The notes under the pieces were generated by a model, which was given only the letters and a program-made list of their open reading frames with translations, made no database searches and had not been told where the DNA came from. A stretch of DNA of 37,193 nucleotides. It comes from Candidatus Peregrinibacteria bacterium. Lineage in GTDB: Bacteria; Patescibacteriota; Gracilibacteria; UBA1369; JABINC01. Within the stretch, counting starts at the first letter, position 1. Each line of letters begins with the position of its first letter. Location of the stretch: NCBI GenBank assembly GCA_030700255.1, contig JAUYJN010000002.1, positions 1-37,193 on the forward strand. The letters are read 5' to 3'. Shown one piece after another: positions 7,756 to 14,005 of this stretch. Both the position numbers and the translations under genes were made by a program.

Positions 7756-8685
7756 ATGAGGTGTAGAGATTCATTCAAAGTTTCGATTATCGGATGTGGG
7801 AATGTTGGTGCAACTATGGCGTACGCTATGCTGCTCGATGGAACTCCCACGGATCTGACTTTGATTGATATAAACCCGGATAAGGCGCACGGTGTATTAC
7901 TGGATTTGGAGCATTCGCTCTCGTTCACTCCATATACCAAACTCGAATCTTCAGGTGATATGAAGGCCTGCAAAGGTTCTTCACTTATAGTGATTACGGC
8001 GGGAGCTCGGCAAAAAGAAGGTGAAACTAGACTTGATCTAATTGCAAAAAATCGGTCGATTTTTCAAAATATTATTCCAAAAATTGCCGCATCTGCACCG
8101 AATGCGATATTGTTAATCGTTTCAAATCCCGTGGATGTGCTGACGTATGAGGCTATTAAACTATCAGGATTCCCAAAGGAACGCGTGATTGGATCAGGTA
8201 CCCTACTCGACACAGCACGATTGCAATTTCATATTTCAGAGAAACTTAAAATCAATCCGCGAAATATAGATTCGTATGTACTCGGCGAACATGGCGATAC
8301 TTCTTTCCCTGCATTTTCATGTGCTGATGTTGGTGGCCGACCTTTGAAAGATATAAAAGGATTTACAAAAAAAGTTGCAGATCAATGTTACAAAGACACG
8401 AAGGAAGCTGCATACAGAATAATCCATGACCAAGGATACACTTGTTACTCTATCTCAACTGCAGTACTGCAAATCATGAAGGCTATATTTGAAAACAGCC
8501 ATGAGGTATTCCCACTCTCAACTTTGCTCGAAGGATATTACGGGCACAAAGATGTGTGCTTGAGTGTACCATGCGTGCTTGGGCGCAATGGTATCGAAAG
8601 ACAAATCGTAATCCCATTGGATGCCAAAGAGAAAAAACTACTCAAGAAATCTGTGGATACCTTGAAAGGTTATTTGAAGAAATAG
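7756..8685 (+). CDS. ldh: L-lactate dehydrogenase
   Basis: A 309-residue NAD-dependent enzyme of the lactate/malate dehydrogenase family, interconverting pyruvate and L-lactate in the cytoplasm. The Rossmann motif IGCGNVGATMA is near the N-terminus. The substrate-specificity loop reads GARQKEGETRLDL: Gln86 at the discriminating position marks lactate rather than malate dehydrogenase, where Arg is expected. The catalytic histidine is His179 in GEHGDTSFP, and DTARLQF carries the substrate-binding arginine. Length is normal. In a fermentative cell this would regenerate NAD from pyruvate. A weak promoter (TTGGAT, 18 nt, TACGAT at 7698-7727) precedes it. It is isolated, with no operon partner. Confidence 0.9.
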   Translation: MRCRDSFKVSIIGCGNVGATMAYAMLLDGTPTDLTLIDINPDKAHGVLLDLEHSLSFTPYTKLESSGDMKACKGSSLIVITAGARQKEGETRLDLIAKNRSIFQNIIPKIAASAPNAILLIVSNPVDVLTYEAIKLSGFPKERVIGSGTLLDTARLQFHISEKLKINPRNIDSYVLGEHGDTSFPAFSCADVGGRPLKDIKGFTKKVADQCYKDTKEAAYRIIHDQGYTCYSISTAVLQIMKAIFENSHEVFPLSTLLEGYYGHKDVCLSVPCVLGRNGIERQIVIPLDAKEKKLLKKSVDTLKGYLKK

Positions 8686-8705
8686 TATTCTATTGAAAAA
8701 TACAT

Positions 8706-8734
8706 TTGACATTCAGGAAAGCATATTGTATACT
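8706..8734 (+). promoter_or_regulatory. Strong orphan promoter
   Basis: TTGACA (8706-8711), a 17-nt spacer, and TATACT (8729-8734) form one of the best sigma-70-type promoters in the window. Transcription would start near 8741. No intact gene follows on the plus strand before the convergent gene ending at 9087. Confidence 0.65.
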
Positions 8735-8740
8735 TATGTG

Positions 8741-8950
8741 AAGACTAAGAAAAAAGAAGAAAGTTTTCACCCTGATCATTTACAAAAAGAATCGAAATCT
8801 CCGGAAGAATTTGGGGGTTTAAGTAACTATTTGGTTTGATCTTTTCTACTTTAATCAGTATAGAAGGTTGCACCTCTATAATCGGTTGCTTGCCTCCAAA
8901 TTCTTCCTGAGCTTTCTTTCCGCCGTATAAGAACTGTACTTATAAGTTTC
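8741..8950 (+). ncRNA. Putative structured small RNA
   Basis: Downstream of the orphan promoter lies a long imperfect hairpin: 8794-8817 pairs with 8893-8916. Its core is 15 bp (GGAAGAATTTGGGGG with CCTCCAAATTCTTCC, one G-U), extended by 3 and 4 bp across single mismatches. The 75-nt loop contains an internal hairpin (TATAGA-A-GGT / ACCTCTATA, triloop). A further 6-bp hairpin, TATAAG/CTTATA, follows at 8926-8944. I cannot match it to 6S, tmRNA, RNase P or SRP RNA. Alternatives are a 33-codon GTG frame starting at 8738, which would be leaderless at best, or a minus-strand frame of about 60 codons without a start. No clear terminator is visible. Confidence 0.4.
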
Positions 8951-9086
8951 CCAAAATTTATTTGTTCACTTCGTTCTCTGTATAACGGGTCTAAGTGTTA
9001 TATAGTAAGAGTGAAGCACAGGTGTGTTGCTCACAGTGATGCGAGTTTCACCGAAGTAATATATGAAAGTATATTATCATGACATT
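8951..9086. other. Spacer without recognised gene
   Basis: AT-rich spacer between the putative RNA and the end of the convergent membrane-protein gene. A short imperfect hairpin (TATATGAAAGTATA) lies at about 9060-9073. Nothing else is recognised. Confidence 0.4.
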
Positions 9087-9758
9087 CTAATAAAATGTGT
9101 CTGCGTTCGGATCGGTGGGGGAAAGTCTCAGGAATTTTTTTATGCATTCTTTTATTTCGTTGATCGTAAAAATAAAATTTAAAGTAAAGAATGCCAACCC
9201 CATAATCTGACCTGTAAGATCAGTTGAAAAATATGTTTCGTATGCTGAACCAACTGTTAGAAAACTACCACCTGCCATCATCAAAATTCTAAAGATTTTC
9301 TGTAAGTTCTGTTCGCTACCAATACTAAATCCTATCGCAAGCAAAGTTAGCCCAAGGGGAGCGCAGATTTGCCACCAGCCAATATTATAGTCAACATGAT
9401 AGAGCATGACATACCCCCCTATCACAAGGGCGATTATTACAAATAACAATTCAGCTTTTATTTTTGTAAAAAACTTTTCACAAAAACTAGATCGACTTTC
9501 AAGGAAAGGTCGAAGCGCTGTAAGCACGGTCGCAATTTCCGGATAAAGAAATCTCGGATTCATCGCCATAAGTGCCGTCAAAGCCATCGCGGTATTTCCT
9601 ATTAGAATCCTCTTTGATGCTTTTTTGATAAGCGTGTTTTTACCTTTGGCTAACTTAACCTTTCCGTAAATATTACTACCCCACATAATTAATATGATCC
9701 CAATCGTCCCAAATACGAGTGTGATTATGGGTTGATAAAATTCTCTTAAAAAATTCAT
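9087..9758 (-). CDS. Six-span membrane protein of unknown function
   Basis: A 223-residue integral membrane protein with about six hydrophobic segments (roughly 8-27, 51-67, 101-121, 126-146, 152-170 and 178-198) and a charged C-terminal tail (LSPTDPNADTFY). A basic loop between segments 1 and 2 (KLAKGKNTLIKKASKR) suggests that this side faces the cytoplasm. No family or catalytic motif is recognised. It stands alone on the minus strand, so context gives no function. Confidence 0.65.
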   Translation of the reverse strand: MNFLREFYQPIITLVFGTIGIILIMWGSNIYGKVKLAKGKNTLIKKASKRILIGNTAMALTALMAMNPRFLYPEIATVLTALRPFLESRSSFCEKFFTKIKAELLFVIIALVIGGYVMLYHVDYNIGWWQICAPLGLTLLAIGFSIGSEQNLQKIFRILMMAGGSFLTVGSAYETYFSTDLTGQIMGLAFFTLNFIFTINEIKECIKKFLRLSPTDPNADTFY

Positions 9759-9846
9759 AAAAAAAATTGTCTTAGGATTTTAAAATATTTTTAAGTTCGT
9801 TTGCTAGAGTCTTGGCGGTTTTTTTTTATTACTTAACTATACTACC

Positions 9847-10245
9847 ATGAAAAATACCAAAACAACTATAGGAGTCATGCTCGGCTCGCTAACGCTCGCC
9901 GCCTGCGCCCCGCAATCTTCCACAAGCTATACAGACACCCGCTGCCTTGACCGCAACCTCGATGACGTCATCGACATAGTAGACGCAGCTGATAATCCTG
10001 AATGCGAATTTGACTATGATGAAGATGGATTCAAAGTCTACTGCCCCTCTTCTGCAATCCAAGGCTCATTTCGCTCTGATTTCTATACCGTCTTCCACGA
10101 CGAAAATAACAGCCTCGACTTTATGGGCGGCTCCGCCGCCCTCCGCTGCGACCACCACCAATACGAAATCACTGACCCGGACGCTCTCGACTCTCTTCAT
10201 GAACGCCTCCGAATGAGATTCAGCTTTTTGCCGATTCCGGATTAG
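9847..10245 (+). CDS. Small acidic lipoprotein-like protein, unknown
   Basis: A 132-residue protein with an N-terminal signal and a lipobox-like LTLAAC-A, so membrane anchoring at about Cys20 is likely. The mature part is acidic (DLDDVIDIVDAAD, FDYDEDGF) and has four further cysteines, which may form disulfides outside the cell. The acidic DxDxDG-like stretch near residue 55 could bind calcium. The gene is visibly more GC-rich than its neighbours and uses many C-ending codons, which hints at transfer or a different selection regime. TATACT lies just 3 nt before the ATG, so if it is a -10 box the true start could lie elsewhere or the start could be leaderless. Confidence 0.6.
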   Translation: MKNTKTTIGVMLGSLTLAACAPQSSTSYTDTRCLDRNLDDVIDIVDAADNPECEFDYDEDGFKVYCPSSAIQGSFRSDFYTVFHDENNSLDFMGGSAALRCDHHQYEITDPDALDSLHERLRMRFSFLPIPD

Positions 10246-10312
10246 ACTCATATATGATTAAATCAAACTTTTTTTATAATTGGCTTTCTCACATAGATAT
10301 GCCAAAATACAT

Positions 10313-11158
10313 ATGAATAATTCAAATACCATGGAAACTACAAAAATAGCATTATTTAAAGGTAAAAAAATTAGAAAAACACTATTCCAAAACGAATGGT
10401 GGTTTTCAGTTGTAGATGTCGTTGCGGCATTAACGAACAGTTTAAATCCTCGAGATTACTGGTATAGAATGAAAATTCGAGTAAAGGATGAAGATGGATT
10501 CGAACTGTCGACAATTTGTCGACAGTTGAAATTACAAGCAGAAGACGGCAAAATGCGAGAAACCGATTGTGCTGATACAGAAGGGGTTTTTCGCATTATT
10601 CAATCTATTCCATCCAAAAAAGCCGAGCCATTTAAGCGTTGGCTGGCAAAAGTAGGATTTGAACGAGTACAAGAAATAGAAAATCCCGAACTAGCAACAA
10701 AACGCACAAGAATGCTTTATAAGCTAAAAGGGTATCCTGACGATTGGATTGAGAAAAGAATGCGCGGAATTGCGATTCGCGAAGAATTAACAGATGAATG
10801 GCAAAACCGTGGAGTCATAGAACAAAAAGATTATGAGATCCTAACGGCTGATATCTCTAAAGCAACTTTTGGAATTACTCCAAACGAATATAAAAATATA
10901 AAAGGATTAAAACGAGAAAATTTGCGGGATCACATGGATGATTTCGAACTGATTTTCACAATGCTTGGCGAACGATCGACCACAGAAATTCATAAAACTG
11001 AAAACTCCAAAGGCATGCCAAAACTCAAACATGATGCAAAAAGAGGCGGGAGAATCGCCGGTATTGCAAAAGAACAACTAGAGAAGGAAATCGGGCGCCC
11101 TATTGTTTCCAAAAAGAATTTTTTACCAGATAAACAAGTAAAGAAAAAACTCAAATAA
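10313..11158 (+). CDS. Bro-N domain protein (phage antirepressor-like)
   Basis: A 281-residue protein with an N-terminal Bro-N domain (KIRKTLFQNEWWFSVVDVV, about residues 12-110). It has the strongly conserved LSTICRQLKL, GKMRETDCADTEG and RIIQSIPSKKAEPF blocks, then a C-terminal part ending in KRGGRIAGIAKEQLE and VVSKKNF-like sequence. Bro-N proteins bind DNA and occur in phages, baculoviruses and many bacterial accessory regions; the chromosomal role is not established. A frame from 10280 adds 11 residues, but that ATG overlaps a TATAAT box (10275-10280), so I prefer 10313; 10331 is also possible. It is followed 7 nt later by a broken acetyltransferase gene. Confidence 0.8.
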   Translation: MNNSNTMETTKIALFKGKKIRKTLFQNEWWFSVVDVVAALTNSLNPRDYWYRMKIRVKDEDGFELSTICRQLKLQAEDGKMRETDCADTEGVFRIIQSIPSKKAEPFKRWLAKVGFERVQEIENPELATKRTRMLYKLKGYPDDWIEKRMRGIAIREELTDEWQNRGVIEQKDYEILTADISKATFGITPNEYKNIKGLKRENLRDHMDDFELIFTMLGERSTTEIHKTENSKGMPKLKHDAKRGGRIAGIAKEQLEKEIGRPIVSKKNFLPDKQVKKKLK

Positions 11159-11165
11159 TTCAAAT

Positions 11166-11559
11166 ATGATAAAAATCGTTGAATATCAGGGAGAGAAAGA
11201 AATTCTTGTTAAGTTTATGGAGGACTTACAAGATTATTTGGTTCAGATTGATCCATTGAAAAGAAGGAGACGACTACCACAATATGGTCGCTGGAGTTAT
11301 CGAAAAATATACGAAAAATGATGAAATAGAGTGTATTCCTACAAAACAAGCAAGAGTTATTGAATTAATTGTAAATGAAAAACACCGTGGGAAAAACATA
11401 GGCAAACTACTTATGGATAAAGCTGAAAAATATTTCCAATCACAAAAATGTGATGTTATTTTCGTTGATGTGTTTGAACCAAATGTAAAAGCACATGATT
11501 TTTACAAGAAATCCGGATACCAAAACAGATTAATAACTATGATTAAGAAACTCCCGTAA
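11166..11559 (+). pseudogene. GNAT N-acetyltransferase gene with internal deletion/frameshift
   Basis: The frame from 11166 encodes a typical GNAT N-terminus (MIKIVEYQGEKEILVKF, then DYLVQIDPLKRRRRLPQYG) but soon hits a stop. A second frame from 11284 continues in a different phase with the acetyl-CoA-binding part: RVIELIVNEKHRGKNIGKLL (motif A, R-G-K-N-I-G), VDVFEPNVKAHDFYKKSGY and the C-terminal strand. About 30 residues expected between LPxYG and VAGVIE are missing. A deletion at the shared TATGG near 11282-11286 explains both the loss and the phase change. The gene is therefore dead or makes only a fragment. It lies 7 nt after the Bro-N gene. Confidence 0.75.
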
Positions 11560-11634
11560 CGAATGATTTTGATGAGAAAACAATAGGATTAAAAATGGGG
11601 ATGGCTCACCTGAGCCACTAAACGACCCTAAATC

Positions 11635-11648
11635 TGTGCACGTGCACA
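11635..11648. repeat. 14-bp palindrome TGTGCACGTGCACA
   Basis: A perfect palindrome in the spacer between the GNAT remnant and the next gene. Related sequences with TGTGC/GCACA ends occur at 27515-27528 (perfect) and 27720-27733 (one mismatch), and a half-copy near 7675. A separate hairpin, TGGCTCA/TGAGCCA, lies just upstream at about 11603-11618. Confidence 0.6.
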
Positions 11649-11689
11649 AATCTTATGTATGACGCGAGATTATAATAAGTCAAGGCGTA

Positions 11690-11719
11690 TTGACTACCGT
11701 GGCGATTATGTGTTATAGT
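11690..11719 (+). promoter_or_regulatory. Promoter for the 117-residue orphan gene
   Basis: TTGACT (11690-11695), an 18-nt spacer and TATAGT (11714-11719) give a good promoter with a start near 11726. This supports the ATG at 11744 as the start of the following gene, since the in-frame ATG at 11690 lies in the -35 box. Confidence 0.55.
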
Positions 11720-11743
11720 ATTCTTGTTATAAACAAACTATTT

Positions 11744-12097
11744 ATGGCTACAGCAGAGAACACATTGAATGAATTAACAAGGGTCGTTGCCAGTATTCCA
11801 GCACCTGCTCGAACAAAGGTTTTGTCGGAGTTGGCTCGAGATACCGAACTAAATCCTCAAGGTGTAACGGCTGACGAAATAAATAAACGACTTCTTACAA
11901 TTGATACAGGTCCTGTTGCAGATATTATTGGAGAAACAAGACTAGAAGCACTTTTACAATTAGCAAAAGAGACTGACTTAGGAGGGGCCAGAGGAGCATG
12001 GAACGCAGAGCCCAATCCAAGCAGTGAGTTAGGACGACTGGTAATAGAATTACAATCGACGGCAAAAAAAGTGTTTGCGGCTTTGGCACAACTCTAA
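11744..12097 (+). CDS. Orphan soluble protein
   Basis: A 117-residue protein, mostly helical by composition (ENTLNELTRVVASIPAPART at the N-terminus, ELGRLVIELQSTAKKVFAAL at the C-terminus), without signal or membrane segment. No family is recognised. Codon use and a strong promoter suggest a real gene. It is the first of several small orphan genes in this accessory stretch, and it lies directly before the attC-like hairpin at 12191-12294. Confidence 0.55.
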   Translation: MATAENTLNELTRVVASIPAPARTKVLSELARDTELNPQGVTADEINKRLLTIDTGPVADIIGETRLEALLQLAKETDLGGARGAWNAEPNPSSELGRLVIELQSTAKKVFAALAQL

Positions 12098-12300
12098 TAT
12101 AAAGGTTAAAATCATAACTAAGTTGGAAGTCTATAATCCGTCTGCTCAAGCTCACGCCTAATTGCTTCAACAGCAGTTGCTTACTCACACAACTCGCTTT
12201 TATTTTTTATGAAACATAAACAGCTTGCCCACAACCACAAAAAAATGTACAAAAAAGAAGAACTTTATTAAAATACTTCGCCTAAAAGCGAGTTAGCCGA
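12098..12300. repeat. attC-like hairpin B and remnant reading frame
   Basis: Perfect 12-bp inverted arms, AACTCGCTTTTA (12191-12202) and TAAAAGCGAGTT (12283-12294), end in GTTAGCCGA (12292-12300). On the minus strand this reads TCGGCTAAC, the same 9 nt that opens the second hairpin at 13322. This resembles the box structure of integron attC sites, though the far box is poor. Next to it, on the minus strand at 12118-12180, a 20-codon open stretch reads as a plausible protein C-terminus (EAIRRELEQTDYRLPT) but has no start, as if cut off by the hairpin. Confidence 0.45.
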
Positions 12301-12342
12301 AATTTTCAAAAAATCCCCTCTTTAATAATGCAAGGAATGGGC
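12292..12342 (+). repeat. Left 51-bp outer inverted repeat of cassette module
   Basis: The 51 nt from GTTAGCCGA to AAGGAATGGGC match the reverse complement of 13280-13330 without gaps. Three exact blocks of 9, 14 (TTTTCAAAAAATCC) and 11 nt lie at identical spacing, with a diverged 15-nt section between the last two. The pair brackets the asparaginase-like gene and the 85-residue orphan. Confidence 0.7.
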
Positions 12343-12365
12343 TATACTCAACTAAGACAATAACT

Positions 12366-12381
12366 TTATAAAGAAGCTACT
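12366..12381 (+). repeat. Left arm of 16-bp repeat around asparaginase-like gene
   Basis: TTATAAAGAAGCTACT lies 12 nt before the start of the asparaginase-like gene. Its exact reverse complement is at 12911-12926, overlapping that gene's TAG stop. TATACT at 12343-12348 is a likely -10 box just upstream. Confidence 0.7.
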
Positions 12382-12393
12382 AAACATAAAACT

Positions 12394-12915
12394 ATGGGCG
12401 AAAAAACTTTCACAATCCACTTTATTATCACCGGCGGAACCATTGATTCTCATTATGACGGCAGTAAGGACACGGCTGTCCCCAATATAGAATCAGTCAT
12501 TCCGTCTTTCATCGAAAGTCTTAAACTTTATCACGATGCTGAATTTACAACTATTTGTATGAAGGACAGCCGTGAACTCAAGCGTGATGATTTAGAAAAC
12601 GTGCTCAAAACTATTGAAGAAAGTCCGCATAATAAAATTATCGTTACTCATGGAACTTACACAATGCCAGATACCGCACGTTTTCTAAAAGCCAATCTGA
12701 AACGAGACGATCAAACCATTGTCCTTACTGCCTCGGCAATTCCAATTCAAGGTTTTGCGCCGTCTGATGGACCTTTCAATCTTGGTTACGCCGTTGCTAA
12801 ACTGGAAGAACTTGAACTGGGCGTTTATGTCGCCATTAACGGGAAAGTTTTTTCGCCCGAAGAAGTAATGAAAGTTATGAGTGAAGCAAGATTTGCTTCA
12901 ATATTCAACAAGTAG
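12394..12915 (+). CDS. Short asparaginase-like protein (N-terminal domain only)
   Basis: A 173-residue protein matching the N-terminal domain of type I/II L-asparaginases, which hydrolyse asparagine to aspartate. The nucleophile motif is IITGGTID (Thr15), followed by KDSREL and VTHGTYTMPDTARFL. The family's THGTDT is THGTYT here: the aspartate that pairs with the second catalytic threonine is a tyrosine. SDGPFNLGYAV matches the SADGPFNL segment of true asparaginases. The C-terminal domain of about 150 residues is missing, as in short stand-alone homologues. With the altered residue, asparaginase activity is uncertain. It is flanked by exact 16-bp inverted repeats and lies in the cassette-like module. 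Confidence 0.75.
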   Translation: MGEKTFTIHFIITGGTIDSHYDGSKDTAVPNIESVIPSFIESLKLYHDAEFTTICMKDSRELKRDDLENVLKTIEESPHNKIIVTHGTYTMPDTARFLKANLKRDDQTIVLTASAIPIQGFAPSDGPFNLGYAVAKLEELELGVYVAINGKVFSPEEVMKVMSEARFASIFNK

Positions 12916-12926
12916 CTTCTTTATAA
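12911..12926 (+). repeat. Right arm of 16-bp repeat around asparaginase-like gene
   Basis: AGTAGCTTCTTTATAA is the exact reverse complement of 12366-12381. It includes the stop codon of the asparaginase-like gene and overlaps the next repeat (12925-12942) by 2 nt. Confidence 0.7.
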
Positions 12927-12942
12927 TTTGAAATTTTGCGCT
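12925..12942 (+). repeat. Left arm of 18-bp repeat around 85-residue orphan gene
   Basis: AATTTGAAATTTTGCGCT is the exact reverse complement of 13251-13268. Its last base is the first base of the TTGACA -35 box of the next gene. Confidence 0.7.
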
Positions 12943-12970
12943 TGACATAAATACGCAATGCCTCATTATA
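12942..12970 (+). promoter_or_regulatory. Promoter for 85-residue orphan gene
   Basis: TTGACA (12942-12947) with 17 nt to ATTATA (12965-12970), or 19 nt to TATAGT. It would start transcription near 12977, about 15 nt before the ATG. It lies just inside the 18-bp inverted repeat pair, so inverting that segment would move gene and promoter together. Confidence 0.5.
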
Positions 12971-12991
12971 GTCGACCTTAATCATTACAAC

Positions 12992-13249
12992 ATGCAAGAA
13001 GAAATACGCACAAATGATCTCATTGACCAAGAACTAGATAAAGTAACAGCTGGTGATAATTGGCACCGAAAGCAAACGCTTATCGACAGAGGTATTTATG
13101 GCAGCGCCTTAAAACAAGTTTGCGACATACCATACAATCAGCTTACACAACCAGCTACAGTGTATTCGCGCATTGCTACTCAAGACGTTGCAACGGTAAG
13201 AGTCGTTGTAAGCAAAGTAGTACAAGAAGCGTTTGCTAGCTTGCAATAA
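12992..13249 (+). CDS. Orphan 85-residue protein
   Basis: An 85-residue soluble protein with an acidic N-terminus (EEIRTNDLIDQELDKVTAGD) and a helical, Val/Ala-rich C-terminus (TVRVVVSKVVQEAFASLQ). No family is recognised. Its own promoter and the exact inverted repeats on both sides (the right arm begins 2 nt after the stop) support a discrete gene unit. Such small orphan genes are common in integron cassettes and other accessory modules. Confidence 0.5.
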   Translation: MQEEIRTNDLIDQELDKVTAGDNWHRKQTLIDRGIYGSALKQVCDIPYNQLTQPATVYSRIATQDVATVRVVVSKVVQEAFASLQ

Positions 13250-13250
13250 G

Positions 13251-13268
13251 AGCGCAAAATTTCAAATT
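13251..13268 (+). repeat. Right arm of 18-bp repeat around 85-residue orphan gene
   Basis: AGCGCAAAATTTCAAATT is the exact reverse complement of 12925-12942 and starts just after the TAA stop. In the RNA it would not pair with its partner if transcription starts near 12977, so a role at DNA level is more likely. Confidence 0.7.
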
Positions 13269-13279
13269 CAACAAAGTAC

Positions 13280-13330
13280 GCCCATTCCTTTCTTAAAATT
13301 AAGGAGGATTTTTTGAAAACATCGGCTAAC
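13280..13330 (-). repeat. Right 51-bp outer inverted repeat of cassette module
   Basis: Partner of 12292-12342 (see there). It runs into the hairpin that begins with TCGGCTAAC at 13322. Confidence 0.7.
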
Positions 13331-13443
13331 ACAGAATATGCGGTTTCGCTCCTTGCAGTCACTACACCCATATTTGCTGGTGATGACTCACTTCGTTCGC
13401 TATTATATCACCAGCAAACATCGCATATTCTGGAACGTTAGGT
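13324..13443 (+). repeat. attC-like 120-nt hairpin A
   Basis: The element opens with GGCTAAC and closes with GTTAGGT, which fits the attC core consensus GTTRRRY. CTAAC (13326-13330) pairs with GTTAG (13437-13441). An unpaired 1-nt/4-nt spacer follows, then an 11-bp stem, CAGAATATGCG/CGCATATTCTG (13332-13342, 13422-13432). An inner 12-bp stem is TTTGCTGGTGAT/ATCACCAGCAAA (13373-13384, 13407-13418). Two box-like stems separated by an unpaired spacer, and the total length, match the layout of attC sites. The 30-nt versus 3-nt asymmetry between the stems is unusual. No integrase gene is in the window. Confidence 0.55.
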
Positions 13444-13487
13444 GTTTTTCACGGTGTAGAGAATGAAGACATTGAAGATGTGCATTC

Positions 13488-13649
13488 ATGAACATTCGAA
13501 ACTTCACTGATGGGCAAGTACAATTCAAAATGTATGGGCAAAATGGTAGTCCTGTCGTTGTAATGGAAGGTCAAGACATGAATGGTAAATTTATATGGGA
13601 CCATCTGATTGATCCTTATAATGGACAGCCTCGCATGAGAACTTCTTAA
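13488..13649 (+). CDS. Possible 53-residue cassette protein
   Basis: A 53-residue frame directly after hairpin A, with a regular protein-like composition (NIRNFTDGQVQFKMYGQNG, VVVMEGQDMNGKFIWDHL). No family is recognised. Its TAA (13647-13649) sits in a small palindrome, TCTTAAATTAAGA, shared with the stop of the convergent broken gene. Position after an attC-like site suits a cassette gene, but the shortness leaves doubt. Confidence 0.4.
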   Translation: MNIRNFTDGQVQFKMYGQNGSPVVVMEGQDMNGKFIWDHLIDPYNGQPRMRTS

Positions 13650-13650
13650 A

Positions 13651-13967
13651 TTAAGATCCATTTCGATCAACAAAACTTTGCCAAAAACTCCTATCTTTAT
13701 GACCTGCATTTTCAGGGTCTGCAAGCTTTTCACGGAAAATAGTTAATAATTCTTCAACTGACTTTCCATCCAATGGGTATTCTGGCAATGGTTTTTCTTC
13801 AGATATCAAACTGACAGATAACAAGTAATGTCCGAATATTCTAAAATAGCTGTAGAAGAAGTGCCGTGCTGTTCCATTTCTTTATGGGCACTAGCCAATA
13901 CAGATGCAAGAAAGGCTTCAACATCAGACAATGTCCCGGCTTTAAGTGTTTGTATAGCTTCTATCAT
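13651..13967 (-). pseudogene. Frameshifted small gene on the minus strand
   Basis: From the ATG at 13967 the minus strand reads a protein-like N-terminus (MIEAIQTLKAGTLSDVEAF, then LASVLASAHKEMEQHG) and stops after about 53 codons. A second phase is open to the TAA at 13651-13653 and is also protein-like (SEEKPLPEYPLDGKSVEELL, then PENAGHKDRSFWQSFVDRNG). The two phases overlap near 13835-13860. The total length, 317 nt, is not a multiple of 3, so a single-base indel would join them into a protein of about 105 residues. The family is unknown. A sequencing error would have the same effect. Confidence 0.5.
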
Positions 13968-14005
13968 TGTACTTAGAATTAATTAATACAGAACAATCGC
14001 TAGTA

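Noticed and set aside
8741-8950. Identification of the structured region as 6S RNA
   Set aside because: The hairpin starts more than 50 nt after the expected transcription start, and the central-bubble layout of 6S RNA is not visible.
12118-12188. Minus-strand frame of 87 codons (11925-12188)
   Set aside because: Its body is antisense to the 117-residue gene. Only a 20-codon piece in another phase near 12118-12180 looks protein-like, and it has no start.
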